DNA of 64,000 nt, from contig NZ_AUMO01000043.1 of NCBI RefSeq assembly GCF_000430725.1, forward strand, positions 1,555 to 65,554. The letters are read 5' to 3'. Position numbers and translations under genes: made by a program. Shown in pieces: positions 19,240-29,575 of this stretch. The notes beneath the pieces were generated by a model. That model was given only the letters and a program-made list of their open reading frames with translations. It was not told the DNA's origin and ran no database searches. Origin of the DNA: Azohydromonas australica DSM 1124 (GTDB taxonomy: Bacteria; Pseudomonadota; Gammaproteobacteria; Burkholderiales; Burkholderiaceae_C). Within the stretch, counting starts at the first letter, position 1. The number at the start of each line of letters is the position of its first letter.

Positions 19240-19794
19240 TCAGTTCTTGAACGGGAAACGGAAGGCCTGCAGCAGGGCCTTGCACTCGTCGTCGGTCTTG
19301 GCCGTCGTCGTGATGCTGATGTTCAGACCACGGATGGCGTCGATCTTGTCGTACTCGATCTCGGGGAAAATGATCTGTTCCTTGACGCCGACGTTGTAGT
19401 TGCCGCGACCATCGAAAGAACGGCCCGAGATACCGCGGAAGTCACGCACGCGCGGCAGCGCGATGGTGACAAAGCGGTCCAGGAATTCGTACATCTGCAC
19501 GCCGCGCAGCGTGACCATGCAGCCGATGGGCACGTTCTCGCGGATCTTGAAGCCGGCGATGGCTTTCTTGGACTTGGTGATCACGGGCTTCTGGCCGGCG
19601 ATCTTGGTGAGGTCGCCCACGGCGTGGTCCATCACCTTCTTGTCCGACACCGCCTCGCTCACGCCCATGTTCAGCGTGATCTTGGTCAGGCGCGGGACTT
19701 CCATCACCGACTTGTAGCCGAACTTCTTCATGAGGTCCGGCACGATCTTTTCGCGGTACTGCTGCTGCAGACGAGCGATTTGTTGGTTAGCCAT
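19240..19794 (-). CDS. rplE: 50S ribosomal protein L5
   Basis: A 184-residue 5S rRNA-binding protein that bridges to S13 and the P-site tRNA. It shows [15 protein letters not shown], the [11 protein letters not shown] strand and the C-terminal INISITT-like segment [19 protein letters not shown]. It follows rplX by 12 bp. Confidence 0.98.
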   Translation of the reverse strand: MANQQIARLQQQYREKIVPDLMKKFGYKSVMEVPRLTKITLNMGVSEAVSDKKVMDHAVGDLTKIAGQKPVITKSKKAIAGFKIRENVPIGCMVTLRGVQMYEFLDRFVTIALPRVRDFRGISGRSFDGRGNYNVGVKEQIIFPEIEYDKIDAIRGLNISITTTAKTDDECKALLQAFRFPFKN

Positions 19795-19806
19795 TCGAAC
19801 CTCGCC

Positions 19807-20124
19807 TTAAGCTTGAATCTCGTCGCCGCTGGACTTGTACACGCGCACCTTCTTGCCGTCGGCCAGCAGCTTGACGCCAACGCGGTCAGCCTTGCCGGTA
19901 GCGGCGTTGAAGATGGCAACGTTGGACTGGTGGATCGGCATGGTCTTGTCGACGACGCCACCGGTCGTGCCCTTCATCGGGTTGGGCTTGACGTGCTTCT
20001 TCGCAACGTTCACGCCTTCGACGATCAGATAGGAATCGTCCACACGCTGCGTCACGGTGCCACGCTTGCCCTTGTCGCGGCCGGTCAGCACGATGACCTG
20101 GTCGCCCTTGCGAATCTTGTTCAT
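19807..20124 (-). CDS. rplX: 50S ribosomal protein L24
   Basis: A 105-residue early-assembly protein with a KOW motif near the N terminus ([19 protein letters not shown]). It follows rplN by 22 bp. Confidence 0.97.
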   Translation of the reverse strand: MNKIRKGDQVIVLTGRDKGKRGTVTQRVDDSYLIVEGVNVAKKHVKPNPMKGTTGGVVDKTMPIHQSNVAIFNAATGKADRVGVKLLADGKKVRVYKSSGDEIQA

Positions 20125-20146
20125 GGTCTGTCCTTTGACCTGGGGC

Positions 20147-20515
20147 TCAGAGCACTTCGGGCGCGAGCGAGACGATCTTCATGAAGCGCTCGGTACGCAG
20201 TTCACGCGTGACCGGGCCGAAGATGCGGGTACCGATGGGCTCGAGCTTGTTGTTCAGCAGCACGGCGGCATTGCCGTCGAACTTCACCAGCGAACCGTCC
20301 TGACGGCGCACGCCCTTGGCAGTGCGCACCACCACGGCGCTGTAAACCTCGCCCTTCTTGACGCGACCACGAGGCGCAGCTTCCTTGATGCTGACCTTGA
20401 TGATGTCGCCAATGCCGGCATAACGACGCTTGGAACCGCCGAGCACCTTGATGCACATGACGGATTTGGCGCCCGTGTTGTCAGCGACGTCGAGTCGCGA
20501 TTGCATTTGGATCAT
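20147..20515 (-). CDS. rplN: 50S ribosomal protein L14
   Basis: A 122-residue intersubunit-bridge protein that begins [20 protein letters not shown]. The start at 20515 gives the exact family N terminus; an in-frame ATG 11 codons upstream was rejected. It is the first gene of the spc group here and lies about 170 bp downstream of a near-consensus promoter, with a peroxiredoxin gene separating it from rpsQ. Confidence 0.97.
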   Translation of the reverse strand: MIQMQSRLDVADNTGAKSVMCIKVLGGSKRRYAGIGDIIKVSIKEAAPRGRVKKGEVYSAVVVRTAKGVRRQDGSLVKFDGNAAVLLNNKLEPIGTRIFGPVTRELRTERFMKIVSLAPEVL

Positions 20516-20686
20516 GTCTGTCCCCAACTTGCCCCAGAGCGACAACAACGTCGCACCGGTCAGTCTTGGGCCCGTCGCACCGGCGGCTAAAACGAACGCT
20601 CAGACAGCCGGCGATTGGGGCGGATCCGGAGGCCTTGCCTACGTCGCTGTAACTGGACGCAAGCCGGCCTTCCGGCGAAGCTGCTG

Positions 20687-20716
20687 ATTATGCAGCGGAA
20701 TTCCACGCCGTGTCAA
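20687..20716 (-). promoter_or_regulatory. Strong sigma-70-type promoter for the rplN (spc) operon
   Basis: On the minus strand a perfect TTGACA (20711-20716) and CATAAT (20687-20692) are separated by 18 bp. Transcription would start near 20680 and give an rplN leader of about 165 nt. The -35 is embedded in a 10-bp inverted repeat (20703-20712 with 20724-20733) that could act as an operator or as the end of the upstream gene's transcript. Confidence 0.82.
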
Positions 20717-20787
20717 CTCATGGCACGGCGTGGGGTCATGGGCCCGGCCACCGCGCGGCGAGCGGCTCCGGGCCTGAAGTTCGGGCT

Positions 20788-21306
20788 TCAGCCTTGGCGC
20801 AAAGCGCGCGCCTGGGCCAGCAAGGTCTGCGCGTCGCTGACCTCGAACTTGCCCGGCGCCTCCACGTTGAGCGCGCGCACCACGCCGTCGACCACCAGCA
20901 TGGAACAACGCTGCAGGCGCTTGCCCAGACCGCGACCGGTGAGGTCCAGCTCCAGTCCGGTGGCCCGGGCGAAGTCGCCGCTGCCATCAGCCATCATGCG
21001 AACCTTGCCAGCCGTGCCCTGCTCGCGACCCCAGGCCCCCATCACGAAGGCGTCGTTCACGGACACGCACCAGATCTCGTCCACACCGGCAGCCCTGAGT
21101 TCCTCGGCTGCCGCGACATAGCCAGGCACGTGCTGCGCCGAGCACGTCGGGGTGAATGCACCGGGCAGTCCAAAGAGGGCTACCGTGCGCCCGGCGGTGG
21201 ACTTTGCGATGTCGAAGGCGTTGGGACCCAGGCTGCAGCCCTCTCCCTCGACTTCGATGAACTCGTACAGCGTGCCCTCGGGCAGCCGGTCACCGATTTT
21301 CAACAT
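20788..21306 (-). CDS. Peroxiredoxin of the Prx5/AhpE-like redoxin group
   Basis: A 172-residue thiol peroxidase that would reduce H2O2 and organic hydroperoxides in the cytosol. The active-site block LPGAFTPTCSAQHVPGY (about 45-62) has the peroxidatic Cys in the Prx5 context P-G-A-F-T-P-T-C-S. VNDAFVMGAWG and the C-terminal RCSMLVVDGVVRALNVE also fit. A GGAG site lies 9 nt before the ATG. It sits between rpsQ and rplN, behind a terminator and before a strong promoter. Function from family; the reductant partner is unknown. Confidence 0.93.
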   Translation of the reverse strand: MLKIGDRLPEGTLYEFIEVEGEGCSLGPNAFDIAKSTAGRTVALFGLPGAFTPTCSAQHVPGYVAAAEELRAAGVDEIWCVSVNDAFVMGAWGREQGTAGKVRMMADGSGDFARATGLELDLTGRGLGKRLQRCSMLVVDGVVRALNVEAPGKFEVSDAQTLLAQARALRQG

Positions 21307-21337
21307 GGTGCTCGTCTCCTGCAGTGGAAATGAAAAA

Positions 21338-21372
21338 CGGCCGCCACGCCGGGGATCCGACGCAGGCGGCCG
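21338..21372 (-). terminator. Terminator after rpsQ
   Basis: An 8-bp GC stem (21338-21345 with 21365-21372, 19-nt loop) is followed on the minus strand by TTTTT. It lies between the rpsQ stop and the peroxiredoxin start, so it would end or attenuate the S10-group transcript. The peroxiredoxin has only about 30 bp of untouched upstream DNA beyond it, so it may depend on read-through. Confidence 0.72.
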
Positions 21373-21398
21373 CTCGTGCGGACGCTAAGGCCCTAAGG

Positions 21399-21686
21399 TC
21401 AAACGGTGCGGGCCTTCTCGACCAGGCGCGTCACGACCCAGGACTTGGTCTTGGAGATCGGACGGCTTTCCGTGATCTCGACCGTGTCGCCGACCTTGTA
21501 CTCGCCGTTCTCGTCGTGAGCGTGGTACTTGTTCGAGCGCGCAACGATCTTGCCGTAGAGCTCGTGCTTGACGCGACGCTCCACCAGCACCGTCACGGTC
21601 TTGGCGCGCTTGTCGCTGACGACCTTGCCGATGAAGGTGCGAACGACCTTGGTCTTGCCTTCGGCGTTTTGGGCTTGGGCGTTCAT
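21399..21686 (-). CDS. rpsQ: 30S ribosomal protein S17
   Basis: A 95-residue OB-fold protein. It shows [22 protein letters not shown] and the signature [18 protein letters not shown]. Its start overlaps the rpmC stop by 4 bp. It is the last gene of the S10 group and is followed by a terminator. Confidence 0.97.
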   Translation of the reverse strand: MNAQAQNAEGKTKVVRTFIGKVVSDKRAKTVTVLVERRVKHELYGKIVARSNKYHAHDENGEYKVGDTVEITESRPISKTKSWVVTRLVEKARTV

Positions 21687-21883
21687 TGGGCGGCTTCCTT
21701 CTTCTTCTGAGCCAGCACAGTCTTGGCGCGGGCGATGTCGCGGCGCGTCTTGCCCAGGACAGTGTGGTTGCTCAGCTGTTGGGTCGCCTTCTGCATGCGC
21801 AGACCGAAGTGGGCCTTCAGCAGCTCGGAGATTTCCTTCTCCAGTTCGGCGACGTCCTTGGCGCGGAGTTCAGATGCTTTCAT
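21683..21883 (-). CDS. rpmC: 50S ribosomal protein L29
   Basis: A 66-residue two-helix protein at the exit tunnel that serves as a docking site for trigger factor and SRP. It begins [18 protein letters not shown] and contains the [25 protein letters not shown] signature, most of it visible here. It overlaps rpsQ by 4 bp and follows rplP by 14 bp. Confidence 0.96.
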   Translation of the reverse strand: MKASELRAKDVAELEKEISELLKAHFGLRMQKATQQLSNHTVLGKTRRDIARAKTVLAQKKKEAAQ

Positions 21884-21897
21884 GAGGTTCTCCGATC

Positions 21898-22314
21898 TCA
21901 GGCGCCGACCTGGCGCGCCACGAACGTGCAGCGCAGAGGCAGCTTGGCAGCGGCCAGCGTGAACGCTTCGCGAGCGAGCTGCTCAGGCACGCCGTTGATT
22001 TCGTAGAGCACCTTGCCCGGCTGGATCTCGGCCACGTAGTACTCGGGGTTGCCCTTGCCGTTACCCATACGGACTTCGGCAGGCTTTTGCGAGATCGGCT
22101 TGTCCGGGAAGATGCGGATGAAGATGCGGCCGCCGCGCTTGATGTGACGCGAGATGGCACGACGCGCAGCTTCGATCTGGCGGGCGGTGATACGGCCGCG
22201 CTCGGTGGCCTTCAGGCCAAATTCACCGAACGACACATTGGCGCCGCGCGTGGCGATGCCGGTGTTGCGGCCCTTCTGTTCCTTGCGGAACTTGCGACGA
22301 GAGGGTTGCAGCAT
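21898..22314 (-). CDS. rplP: 50S ribosomal protein L16
   Basis: A 138-residue protein at the A-site/peptidyl transferase region. It begins [17 protein letters not shown] and contains [20 protein letters not shown] and [14 protein letters not shown]. It follows rpsC by 12 bp. Confidence 0.98.
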   Translation of the reverse strand: MLQPSRRKFRKEQKGRNTGIATRGANVSFGEFGLKATERGRITARQIEAARRAISRHIKRGGRIFIRIFPDKPISQKPAEVRMGNGKGNPEYYVAEIQPGKVLYEINGVPEQLAREAFTLAAAKLPLRCTFVARQVGA

Positions 22315-22326
22315 TGCTAGTTCTCC

Positions 22327-23148
22327 TTAGGCACCCGTGGGCGCCTTGCGCACGCGCTGCGGCGCGCCGCCGGCAGGCTTGTCGCCGCCACCATCGGCAC
22401 GCGGACCACGGCTGTCACGGCCATCGGGACGACCACGGCCGCCCGGACCCGGACGCGCATTGCGACGCGGACGACGCTCTTCTTCACCGGCGGGGCTCAC
22501 GATGCCAGGGGCTTCGCCGCTGGCCAGACGATCACCGCGGTACACCCAGACCTTGACGCCGATGACGCCGTAGGTCGTGCGGGCTTCCGAGAAGCCGTAG
22601 TCGATGTCGGCCTTGAGGGTGTGCAGGGGCACACGGCCTTCGCGGTACCACTCGGTACGGGCGATCTCGATGCCGTTCAGACGACCGGCGCTCATGATCT
22701 TGATGCCCTGGGCGCCCAGGCGCATGGCGTTCTGCATCGCGCGCTTCATGGCGCGGCGGAACATGATGCGCTTTTCCAGCTGCTGAGTGATCGAGTCGGC
22801 GATCAGCTGCGCATCGACTTCGGGCTTGCGCACCTCTTCGATGTTCACCGCCACCGGCACGCCCAGACGCTTGGTCAGTTCGGCCTTCAGGTTCTCGATG
22901 TCCTCGCCCTTCTTGCCGATCACCACGCCCGGACGTGCCGAGAAGATGGTGATGCGGGCGTTCTTGGCGGGGCGCTCGATCAGGACGCGCGACACGGCAG
23001 CGTTCTTCAGGCGCTGGCGCAGGTAGTCGCGCACCTGCAGGTCTTCAGCCAGCATGCCGGCGAAGTTGGTGTTCGACGCGTACCAACGCGACGCCCACGC
23101 ACGGGTGACGGGCAGGCGGAAGCCGGTCGGATGGATTTTCTGTCCCAT
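22327..23148 (-). CDS. rpsC: 30S ribosomal protein S3 with a long C-terminal tail
   Basis: A KH-domain protein at the mRNA entry channel. The N-terminal part ([18 protein letters not shown]), the KH motif region ([21 protein letters not shown]) and the C-terminal domain up to about residue 215 are typical. The product is 273 residues against 233 in E. coli; the extra tail (about 216-273) is rich in Arg, Gly, Pro and Asp and looks disordered. Similar tails are known in Burkholderiales. It follows rplV by 16 bp. Confidence 0.97.
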   Translation of the reverse strand: MGQKIHPTGFRLPVTRAWASRWYASNTNFAGMLAEDLQVRDYLRQRLKNAAVSRVLIERPAKNARITIFSARPGVVIGKKGEDIENLKAELTKRLGVPVAVNIEEVRKPEVDAQLIADSITQQLEKRIMFRRAMKRAMQNAMRLGAQGIKIMSAGRLNGIEIARTEWYREGRVPLHTLKADIDYGFSEARTTYGVIGVKVWVYRGDRLASGEAPGIVSPAGEEERRPRRNARPGPGGRGRPDGRDSRGPRADGGGDKPAGGAPQRVRKAPTGA

Positions 23149-23164
23149 AGTCTTCCTCAGCGCC

Positions 23165-23503
23165 TCAGTTGCCGACCGTCACGAAGATGTGGCAGGTGGG
23201 CTTGCTGATGCGGTTGCCGCGGCCCTTGGCGCGCGCGGAAAAACGCTTGAGCGTGGCAGCCTGCTCGACGTAGATCGAGGTGACCTTCAGTTCGTCGATG
23301 TCGGCGCCGTCGTTGTGCTCGGCGTTGGCGATCGCGGACTCCAGGGCCTTCTTGATGATGCCGGCGGCCTTCTTCTGCGTGAACGTCAGGATGTTGAGCG
23401 CCTGGTCCACCTTCTTGCCGCGGACCAGATCGGCCACCAGGCGGCCCTTGTCGGCCGACAGGCGGACGCCGCGAACGATTGCACGGGTTTCCATGGTCGT
23501 CAT
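23165..23503 (-). CDS. rplV: 50S ribosomal protein L22
   Basis: A 112-residue protein lining the exit tunnel. It shows [19 protein letters not shown] and the C-terminal hairpin region with [20 protein letters not shown]. The start may be the ATG at 23503 or one three codons later. It follows rpsS by 3 bp. Confidence 0.97.
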   Translation of the reverse strand: MTTMETRAIVRGVRLSADKGRLVADLVRGKKVDQALNILTFTQKKAAGIIKKALESAIANAEHNDGADIDELKVTSIYVEQAATLKRFSARAKGRGNRISKPTCHIFVTVGN

Positions 23504-23506
23504 CCT

Positions 23507-23782
23507 TTAGCGCTTGGCCTTCTTGTCGGCCGGGTGACCCTTGAAGGTCCGGGTCAGCGCGAACTCGCCCAGCTTGTGGCCGACCATCTGGTCGGACACG
23601 TACACGGGCACGTGCTGCTTGCCGTTGTGCACGGCGATCGTCAGGCCGATGAACTCGGGCAGGATCGTCGAGCGACGCGACCAGGTCTTGATCGGCTTCT
23701 TGTCCTTGATCGCCACGGCCTTCTCGACCTTGGCCAACAGGTGGTGGTCCACGAAAGGACCCTTTTTCAGAGAGCGTGCCAT
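23507..23782 (-). CDS. rpsS: 30S ribosomal protein S19
   Basis: A 91-residue head protein that begins [16 protein letters not shown] and contains [18 protein letters not shown] and [14 protein letters not shown]. It sits between rplB (15 bp upstream) and rplV. Confidence 0.98.
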   Translation of the reverse strand: MARSLKKGPFVDHHLLAKVEKAVAIKDKKPIKTWSRRSTILPEFIGLTIAVHNGKQHVPVYVSDQMVGHKLGEFALTRTFKGHPADKKAKR

Positions 23783-23797
23783 CTGGTGCTGCCCTTC

Positions 23798-24622
23798 TTA
23801 CTTCTTGCGACGCGAGACGATGAACGTCTGCGTGCGCTTGTTGTTGCGGGTGCGGTAGCCCTTGGTCAGCGTGTTCCACGGCGACACCGGCACCTGGCCC
23901 TCGCCGGTACGGCCTTCGCCGCCGCCGTGCGGGTGGTCCACCGGGTTCATGGCCACGCCACGAACCGTCGGACGGATGCCCTTCCAGCGGATCGCACCGG
24001 CCTTGCCGTACTGGCGCAGGCTGTGCTCTTCGTTGCTGACCTCACCGATCGTGGCGCGGCACTCAATGTGAACGCGGCGCACTTCACCCGAGCGCAGTCG
24101 CACCTGGGCGTAGGTTCCTTCGCGAGCCATCAGCGTCACCGAGGTACCGGCCGAGCGGGCGATTTGCGCACCCTTGCCCGGCAGCATTTCGACGCAATGG
24201 ATGGTCGAACCCACGGGGATGTTGCGGATGGGCAGCGTGTTGCCGGCCTTGATCGGGGCTTCAGAGCCGCTGATCACGGTGGCACCAGCTTCCAGGCCGC
24301 GCGGCGCGATGATGTAGCGACGCTCGCCGTCGGCATAGCACACCAGAGCGATGTGGGCCGTGCGGTTGGGGTCGTACTCGATGCGCTCGACCTTGGCGGG
24401 GATACCGTCCTTGGTGCGCTTGAAGTCCACCACGCGGTAGTGGTGCTTGTGACCACCACCCTTGTGGCGCATCGTGATGTGGCCGTTGTTGTTGCGGCCG
24501 GCGTTCTGCTTCTGGGGCTCCAGCAGCGAGGCTTCAGGAGCGCCCTTGTGCAGATGCTTGTGCACCACCTTCACCTGGGCGCGGCGGCCCGGCGAAGTCG
24601 GTTTGATCTTGACGACAGCCAT
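23798..24622 (-). CDS. rplB: 50S ribosomal protein L2
   Basis: A 274-residue core protein needed for subunit association. It shows [19 protein letters not shown], the SH3-like and OB domains, and the signature [15 protein letters not shown] with the conserved His near the peptidyl transferase centre. Its ATG shares one base with the rplW stop codon. Confidence 0.98.
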   Translation of the reverse strand: MAVVKIKPTSPGRRAQVKVVHKHLHKGAPEASLLEPQKQNAGRNNNGHITMRHKGGGHKHHYRVVDFKRTKDGIPAKVERIEYDPNRTAHIALVCYADGERRYIIAPRGLEAGATVISGSEAPIKAGNTLPIRNIPVGSTIHCVEMLPGKGAQIARSAGTSVTLMAREGTYAQVRLRSGEVRRVHIECRATIGEVSNEEHSLRQYGKAGAIRWKGIRPTVRGVAMNPVDHPHGGGEGRTGEGQVPVSPWNTLTKGYRTRNNKRTQTFIVSRRKK

Positions 24623-24936
24623 TACGCGGCCTCCCCACCGAAGTTGAGCTCCTGGCCTTCCTTGAGCGACACGTACGCCTTCTTGACGTGGTCGCGGCGG
24701 CCGATGGAGCGACCGAAGCGCTTGACCTTGCCCTTCTGGTTCACGGTCTGCACCGACTCGACCTCGACCTTGAACATCAGTTCAACAGCGGCCTTGATCT
24801 CGGGCTTGGTGGCGTTGCGCAGGACCTTGAACAGGACCTGGTTGTGCTTCTCGGAGACGCTCGTGGCCTTCTCGGACACGATGGGCGCCACCAGCACCTG
24901 GGCCAGACGGCCCTCGTCGAACTTGGGGGTGCTCAT
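24622..24936 (-). CDS. rplW: 50S ribosomal protein L23
   Basis: A 104-residue exit-tunnel protein and SRP/trigger factor docking site. It shows [19 protein letters not shown] and the C-terminal [20 protein letters not shown]. Its start overlaps the rplD stop by 4 bp (ATGA). Confidence 0.97.
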   Translation of the reverse strand: MSTPKFDEGRLAQVLVAPIVSEKATSVSEKHNQVLFKVLRNATKPEIKAAVELMFKVEVESVQTVNQKGKVKRFGRSIGRRDHVKKAYVSLKEGQELNFGGEAA

Positions 24937-25553
24937 GCGAACATCTCCTTGAGTTGCTCGATCGCGCCCTTGGTCACCAGCACCTTCTTGTAGAAGACCA
25001 GCGACAGCGGGTCGGCGTAACGCGGCTCGACCACGAGCACGTTGGCCAAGTTGCGCGAGGCCAGTGCCAGGTTGTCGTCGATCTGGTCGGCGATCACGAG
25101 CACGGAATCCAGGCCCATGGCCTTGAGCTTCTGGGCCAGCAGCTTGGTCTTGGGGGCTTCAACGGCCAGCGACTCGACCACGGCCAGACGGCCTTCACGG
25201 GCAAGCTGCGAGAAGATGGCGGCCATGCCGGCGCGATACATCTTCTTGTTGACCTTCTGGCTGAAGTTCTCGTCCGGCGTGTTCGGGAAGATCCGACCGC
25301 CTCCGCGCCACAGCGGCGAGGAGGTCATACCGGCACGAGCGCGACCGGTGCCCTTCTGGCGGAACGGCTTCTTGGTCGAGTGGTGAACTTCGGCGCGCGT
25401 GAGCTGCTTGCGGGTGCCTTGACGGGCGTTGGCCTGGTAGGCCACGACGATCTGGTGCACCAGCGCTTCGTTGTAGTCGCGAGCGAAAACGGTGTCGGGG
25501 GCGTCAACCTTGGCGGTGGCCTGACCCTGCTCGTTCAGGAGCTCGAGCTGCAT
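24933..25553 (-). CDS. rplD: 50S ribosomal protein L4
   Basis: A 206-residue protein with a long internal loop that reaches the exit tunnel ([20 protein letters not shown] at about 63-82). In E. coli L4 also attenuates the S10 operon. Its start shares one base with the rplC stop, so the genes are coupled. It sits between rplC and rplW. Confidence 0.97.
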   Translation of the reverse strand: MQLELLNEQGQATAKVDAPDTVFARDYNEALVHQIVVAYQANARQGTRKQLTRAEVHHSTKKPFRQKGTGRARAGMTSSPLWRGGGRIFPNTPDENFSQKVNKKMYRAGMAAIFSQLAREGRLAVVESLAVEAPKTKLLAQKLKAMGLDSVLVIADQIDDNLALASRNLANVLVVEPRYADPLSLVFYKKVLVTKGAIEQLKEMFA

Positions 25554-26224
25554 TACTGGGCCCCTTTCTTGACCTTGACCTTGACGGCGGGACGCACGAC
25601 CACGTGGCCGTTCTTCGACCCGGGGACGGCACCGCGCACCAGCAGCAGCGAGCGAGCCTCGTCCACGCGCACGACGTCCAGGTTCTGGGTGGTGACGGTC
25701 TCGTCGCCCATGTGGCCGGACATCTTCTTGCCCGGGAACACGCGACCCGGATCCTGCGCCATCGAGATCGAGCCAGGCACGTTGTGCGAACGGCTGTTAC
25801 CGTGCGACGCGCGCTGCGAACCGAAGTTGTGGCGCTTGATGGTGCCGGTAAAGCCCTTACCGATCGACGTGCCCTGCACGTCCACCAGTTGGCCCGCGGC
25901 GAACAGCGTCACCGGCACCGCGGCGCCCGGCTGGTACTGCGAGGCCACATCAGCGCTGACGCGGAATTCCTTGAGGACTTCAGCCGGCTCGACGCCAGCC
26001 TTGGCCAGATGGCCCGCCTCGGGCTTGGTCACGCGCGAAGCCTTGCGCGTACCGAACGCCACTTGAATGGCGCTGTAGCCGTCGGTCTCTTCGGTCTTGA
26101 TCTGGGTGACGCGGTTGTTGGACACGTCCAGCACCGTCACGGGCACGGCGTCGCCGTCGTCCGTGAAGATGCGCATCATGCCCACCTTGCGGCCCAGCAA
26201 TCCGAGGCGATTGCTCAGACTCAT
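25553..26224 (-). CDS. rplC: 50S ribosomal protein L3
   Basis: A 223-residue protein that begins [20 protein letters not shown]. The long extension [20 protein letters not shown], which reaches towards the peptidyl transferase centre and carries the glutamine methylated in E. coli, is present. The start at 26224 was chosen over an upstream in-frame ATG by family N terminus. The 210-bp gap to rpsJ holds a promoter-like element and a hairpin. Confidence 0.97.
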   Translation of the reverse strand: MSLSNRLGLLGRKVGMMRIFTDDGDAVPVTVLDVSNNRVTQIKTEETDGYSAIQVAFGTRKASRVTKPEAGHLAKAGVEPAEVLKEFRVSADVASQYQPGAAVPVTLFAAGQLVDVQGTSIGKGFTGTIKRHNFGSQRASHGNSRSHNVPGSISMAQDPGRVFPGKKMSGHMGDETVTTQNLDVVRVDEARSLLLVRGAVPGSKNGHVVVRPAVKVKVKKGAQ

Positions 26225-26344
26225 GGTTCTTCTCCAGCCCCGCATGGCGAGGCCTTTGTTTCAGACACCCGACAACGATTGGCCGGGAGTGACATGACCG
26301 ACGACCCCCACGAAAACTCCGTGGAAGACCGCCGGCCTGTACAA

Positions 26345-26391
26345 AAGGCGCCCACGAAGGGCGCCCTTGTGCAAAGCCGGCGATTGTAGCA
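26345..26391 (-). promoter_or_regulatory. Extended -10 promoter candidate and hairpin between rpsJ and rplC
   Basis: On the minus strand TGCTACAAT (26383-26391) is an extended -10 with a weak -35. A 7-bp GC stem (26347-26353 with 26359-26365) follows about 18 bp later and is itself followed by TTTTG. The hairpin could be the terminator of tRNA-tuf-rpsJ, or a 5' stem or attenuator at the start of an rplC-first transcript. Which is true cannot be decided from sequence. Confidence 0.5.
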
Positions 26392-26434
26392 GACGTGGAA
26401 AACCCTACGCCAGCCCCAATCGCTCAGAGCAAGA

Positions 26435-26746
26435 TCACTGCAGCTTGATCTCGACGTCCACGCCCGCGGGCAGGTCCAGCTTCATCAGCGCGTCCACCGT
26501 CTTGTCGGTCGGATCGACGATGTCCATCAGACGCTGGTGGGTACGGATCTCGAACTGGTCGCGCGAGGTCTTGTTGACGTGCGGCGAACGCAGGATGTCG
26601 AAGCGCTGCATGCGCGTGGGCAGGGGCACGGGACCCTTGACGATGGCGCCGGTGCGCTTGGCCGTGTCCACGATCTCGAGGGCCGACTGGTCGATCAGCT
26701 TGTAGTCGAAGGCCTTGAGGCGGATGCGGATCTTCTGCTTTTGCAT
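26435..26746 (-). CDS. rpsJ: 30S ribosomal protein S10 (NusE)
   Basis: A 103-residue protein of the 30S head that also acts as NusE in antitermination. It begins [20 protein letters not shown] and contains [20 protein letters not shown]. The start at 26746 gives the family N terminus. It follows tuf by 91 bp and is separated from rplC by a 210-bp regulatory-looking gap. Confidence 0.98.
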   Translation of the reverse strand: MQKQKIRIRLKAFDYKLIDQSALEIVDTAKRTGAIVKGPVPLPTRMQRFDILRSPHVNKTSRDQFEIRTHQRLMDIVDPTDKTVDALMKLDLPAGVDVEIKLQ

Positions 26747-26768
26747 GACGTTTCCTTGAAAGAGCGAT

Positions 26769-26784
26769 GCGGCCCGCGGGCCGC
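26769..26784. repeat. 16-bp perfect GC palindrome in the tuf-rpsJ spacer
   Basis: GCGGCCCGCGGGCCGC reads the same on both strands and would form a compact stem in the transcript. There is no T-run after it, so it is not a classical terminator; it may be an RNase processing site. Confidence 0.35.
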
Positions 26785-26837
26785 GGTGTTGAAGGCGCAA
26801 CCCGGGCCGTCGCCGACCCAGGCCGTCACGCAACGAC

Positions 26838-28028
<1,191 letters not shown>

Positions 28029-28067
28029 GCTCAGCTCTCCTGGCGATCAAACGAGTTCACTGTTGGG

Positions 28068-28142
<75 letters not shown>

Positions 28143-28202
28143 ATCGGCACAGGTCTAGGCTCTTTTTCATCAGAGCCCACACCACTGCCGAAGCGTGATC
28201 GC

Positions 28203-28276
28203 TGGAGCGGGAGACGGGAATCGAACCCGCGTCATCAGCTTGGAAGGCTGGGGTTCTACCATTGAACTACTCCCGC
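28203..28276 (-). tRNA. tRNA-Gly (TCC)
   Basis: A 74-nt tRNA with encoded CCA, acceptor stem GCGGGAG, and anticodon loop CTTCCAA. It is the second tRNA of the Tyr-Gly-Thr-tuf unit. Confidence 0.95.
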
Positions 28277-28389
28277 TCTGGGAGCTGGATCAGCACCCCC
28301 ACTGCAACCGAAGTCATCGACTGCAGCAGAGCTACCGACCCTGACCACACTGCGTCAGCGAGTCGCAGCACGGCCGAATTTGTTTGCCT

Positions 28390-28475
28390 TGGTGGAGGAG
28401 GCTGGATTCGAACCAGCGTAGGCGTAAGCCAACAGATTTACAGTCTGCCCCCTTTAGCCACTCGGGCACCCCTCC
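28390..28475 (-). tRNA. tRNA-Tyr (GTA)
   Basis: An 86-nt class II tRNA with a long variable arm and encoded CCA. The anticodon loop reads CTGTAAA and the acceptor stem begins GGAGGGG. It is the first gene of the tRNA-tuf unit and lies 15 bp downstream of the -10 element. Confidence 0.95.
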
Positions 28476-28489
28476 GAGGCAAGACCAAG

Positions 28490-28517
28490 ACTATAACACC
28501 GTAAAAAAAGAATGCAA
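28490..28517 (-). promoter_or_regulatory. Sigma-70 promoter of the tRNA-Tyr/Gly/Thr-tuf unit
   Basis: TTGCAT (28512-28517) and TATAGT (28490-28495) are separated by 16 bp on the minus strand, in a locally AT-rich stretch. An A/T-rich tract lies upstream of the -35 and may serve as an UP element. The rest of the gap to ung (28518-28699) shows nothing else I can support. Confidence 0.82.
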
Positions 28518-28699
28518 AGCCTTTCGAAGAAAAATTTCTGAGACTCGCAGAAGTCGCTCTGCGGCGCAGCCCCCGGTTGCGCCGGACCTCCCCCGCAGAC
28601 GCCGGCTCGCGCCCCTGCTTCACCCTGGCAAGCGGCCCGCGGCAAACAGTTCCAGTCCAGTCAAACCAGGCTGATCCGGACCAGCCCTCAGCGTTCCCG

Positions 28700-29425
28700 T
28701 CACAGCTGCCAGTCGATCGCCCCCCCCCGCTCGGCCAAGAAGGCGCTCGCCTTCCCGAAGTGCCCGTTGCCGATGAAGGGAATCGGCGGCTTCGTCGCCG
28801 CCAGCGGCGAGGGGTGGTTGCTCACCAGCACCAGATGATCTCGCCCTGCCGCCTCGATCAGCGGCCGCTTGGCCTGCGCATGCGCGCCCCACAGCATGAA
28901 GACCTTGGGCTGCGCCTCCTCCGCCGCAGCGCGGATCAGCGCGTCCGTGAGCGCCTCCCAGCCGCGCTTGGCATGGCTGGCGGGCTTGCCCTCCTCCACC
29001 GTCAGCGTGGTGTTGAGCAGCAGCACGCCGCGCTGCGCCCACGCCACCAGATGGCCGTGGCGCGGCGGCTTGAGCCCCAGGTCGCGCTGGATCTCCTTGA
29101 AGACGTTGCGCAGGCTCGGCGGCGGCGTCACGCCTTCGGGCACCGAGAAGGCCAGCCCCTCGGCCTGGCCGGCGCCGTGATACGGGTCCTGCCCCAGCAG
29201 CACCACGCGCGTCTGTGCCAGCGGCGTGAGCTCCAGCGCCCGCAGCGGCCGCGCCGGAAACACGGTCGCCCCGGCCGCCAGCCGCTGGTCCACGAAGCTC
29301 ACCAGCGCCTGCCCGGTGATCGAGTCCAGCCAGCCGTCCACGACGTGCTGCCAGCCGGGATCGATGCCCTGCAGCTGCGCCTCCAGGGGCGGCTGCAGGC
29401 GATTGAGTTGTTCGATGTCGTCCAT
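28700..29425 (-). CDS. ung: Uracil-DNA glycosylase, family 1
   Basis: Removes uracil from DNA to start base excision repair. The 241-residue product has the water-activating loop GQDPYHG (about 79-85), the leucine loop region HPSPLAATK with the catalytic His, and LLNTTLTVEEGK for uracil recognition. It lies downstream of trpC but beyond a strong terminator, so it is probably transcribed alone. No Shine-Dalgarno sequence precedes the ATG; a -10-like hexamer is 6 nt upstream. Confidence 0.96.
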   Translation of the reverse strand: MDDIEQLNRLQPPLEAQLQGIDPGWQHVVDGWLDSITGQALVSFVDQRLAAGATVFPARPLRALELTPLAQTRVVLLGQDPYHGAGQAEGLAFSVPEGVTPPPSLRNVFKEIQRDLGLKPPRHGHLVAWAQRGVLLLNTTLTVEEGKPASHAKRGWEALTDALIRAAAEEAQPKVFMLWGAHAQAKRPLIEAAGRDHLVLVSNHPSPLAATKPPIPFIGNGHFGKASAFLAERGGAIDWQL

Positions 29426-29431
29426 GGCGCA

Positions 29432-29437
29432 AGCCTA
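29432..29437 (-). promoter_or_regulatory. -10-like hexamer TAGGCT 6 nt before ung start
   Basis: TAGGCT, then 6 nt, then the ung ATG, with no ribosome binding site between. Together with the terminator just upstream, this suggests a short or leaderless ung transcript. The hexamer keeps T1, A2 and T6 of the consensus only. Confidence 0.35.
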
Positions 29438-29503
29438 GGGCCGGCGCGGACCCGCCGCCGCGCCCCAGCCGCCATCTCCCCGCCGGCACATCGGCCGCAC
29501 CAT

Positions 29504-29547
29504 GAAGAAAGCCTGCCCGCGACCTCCTGCGAGGCCCCGGGCAGGCT
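29504..29547 (-). terminator. Terminator of the trp operon
   Basis: A 10-bp perfect stem (29510-29519 with 29538-29547) encloses a small inner stem, and is followed on the minus strand by TTTCTTC. It lies 29 bp past the trpC stop and separates trpC from ung. Confidence 0.85.
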
Positions 29548-29575
29548 CATCAGGCCACCTTGGCGGCGCGTGGAA

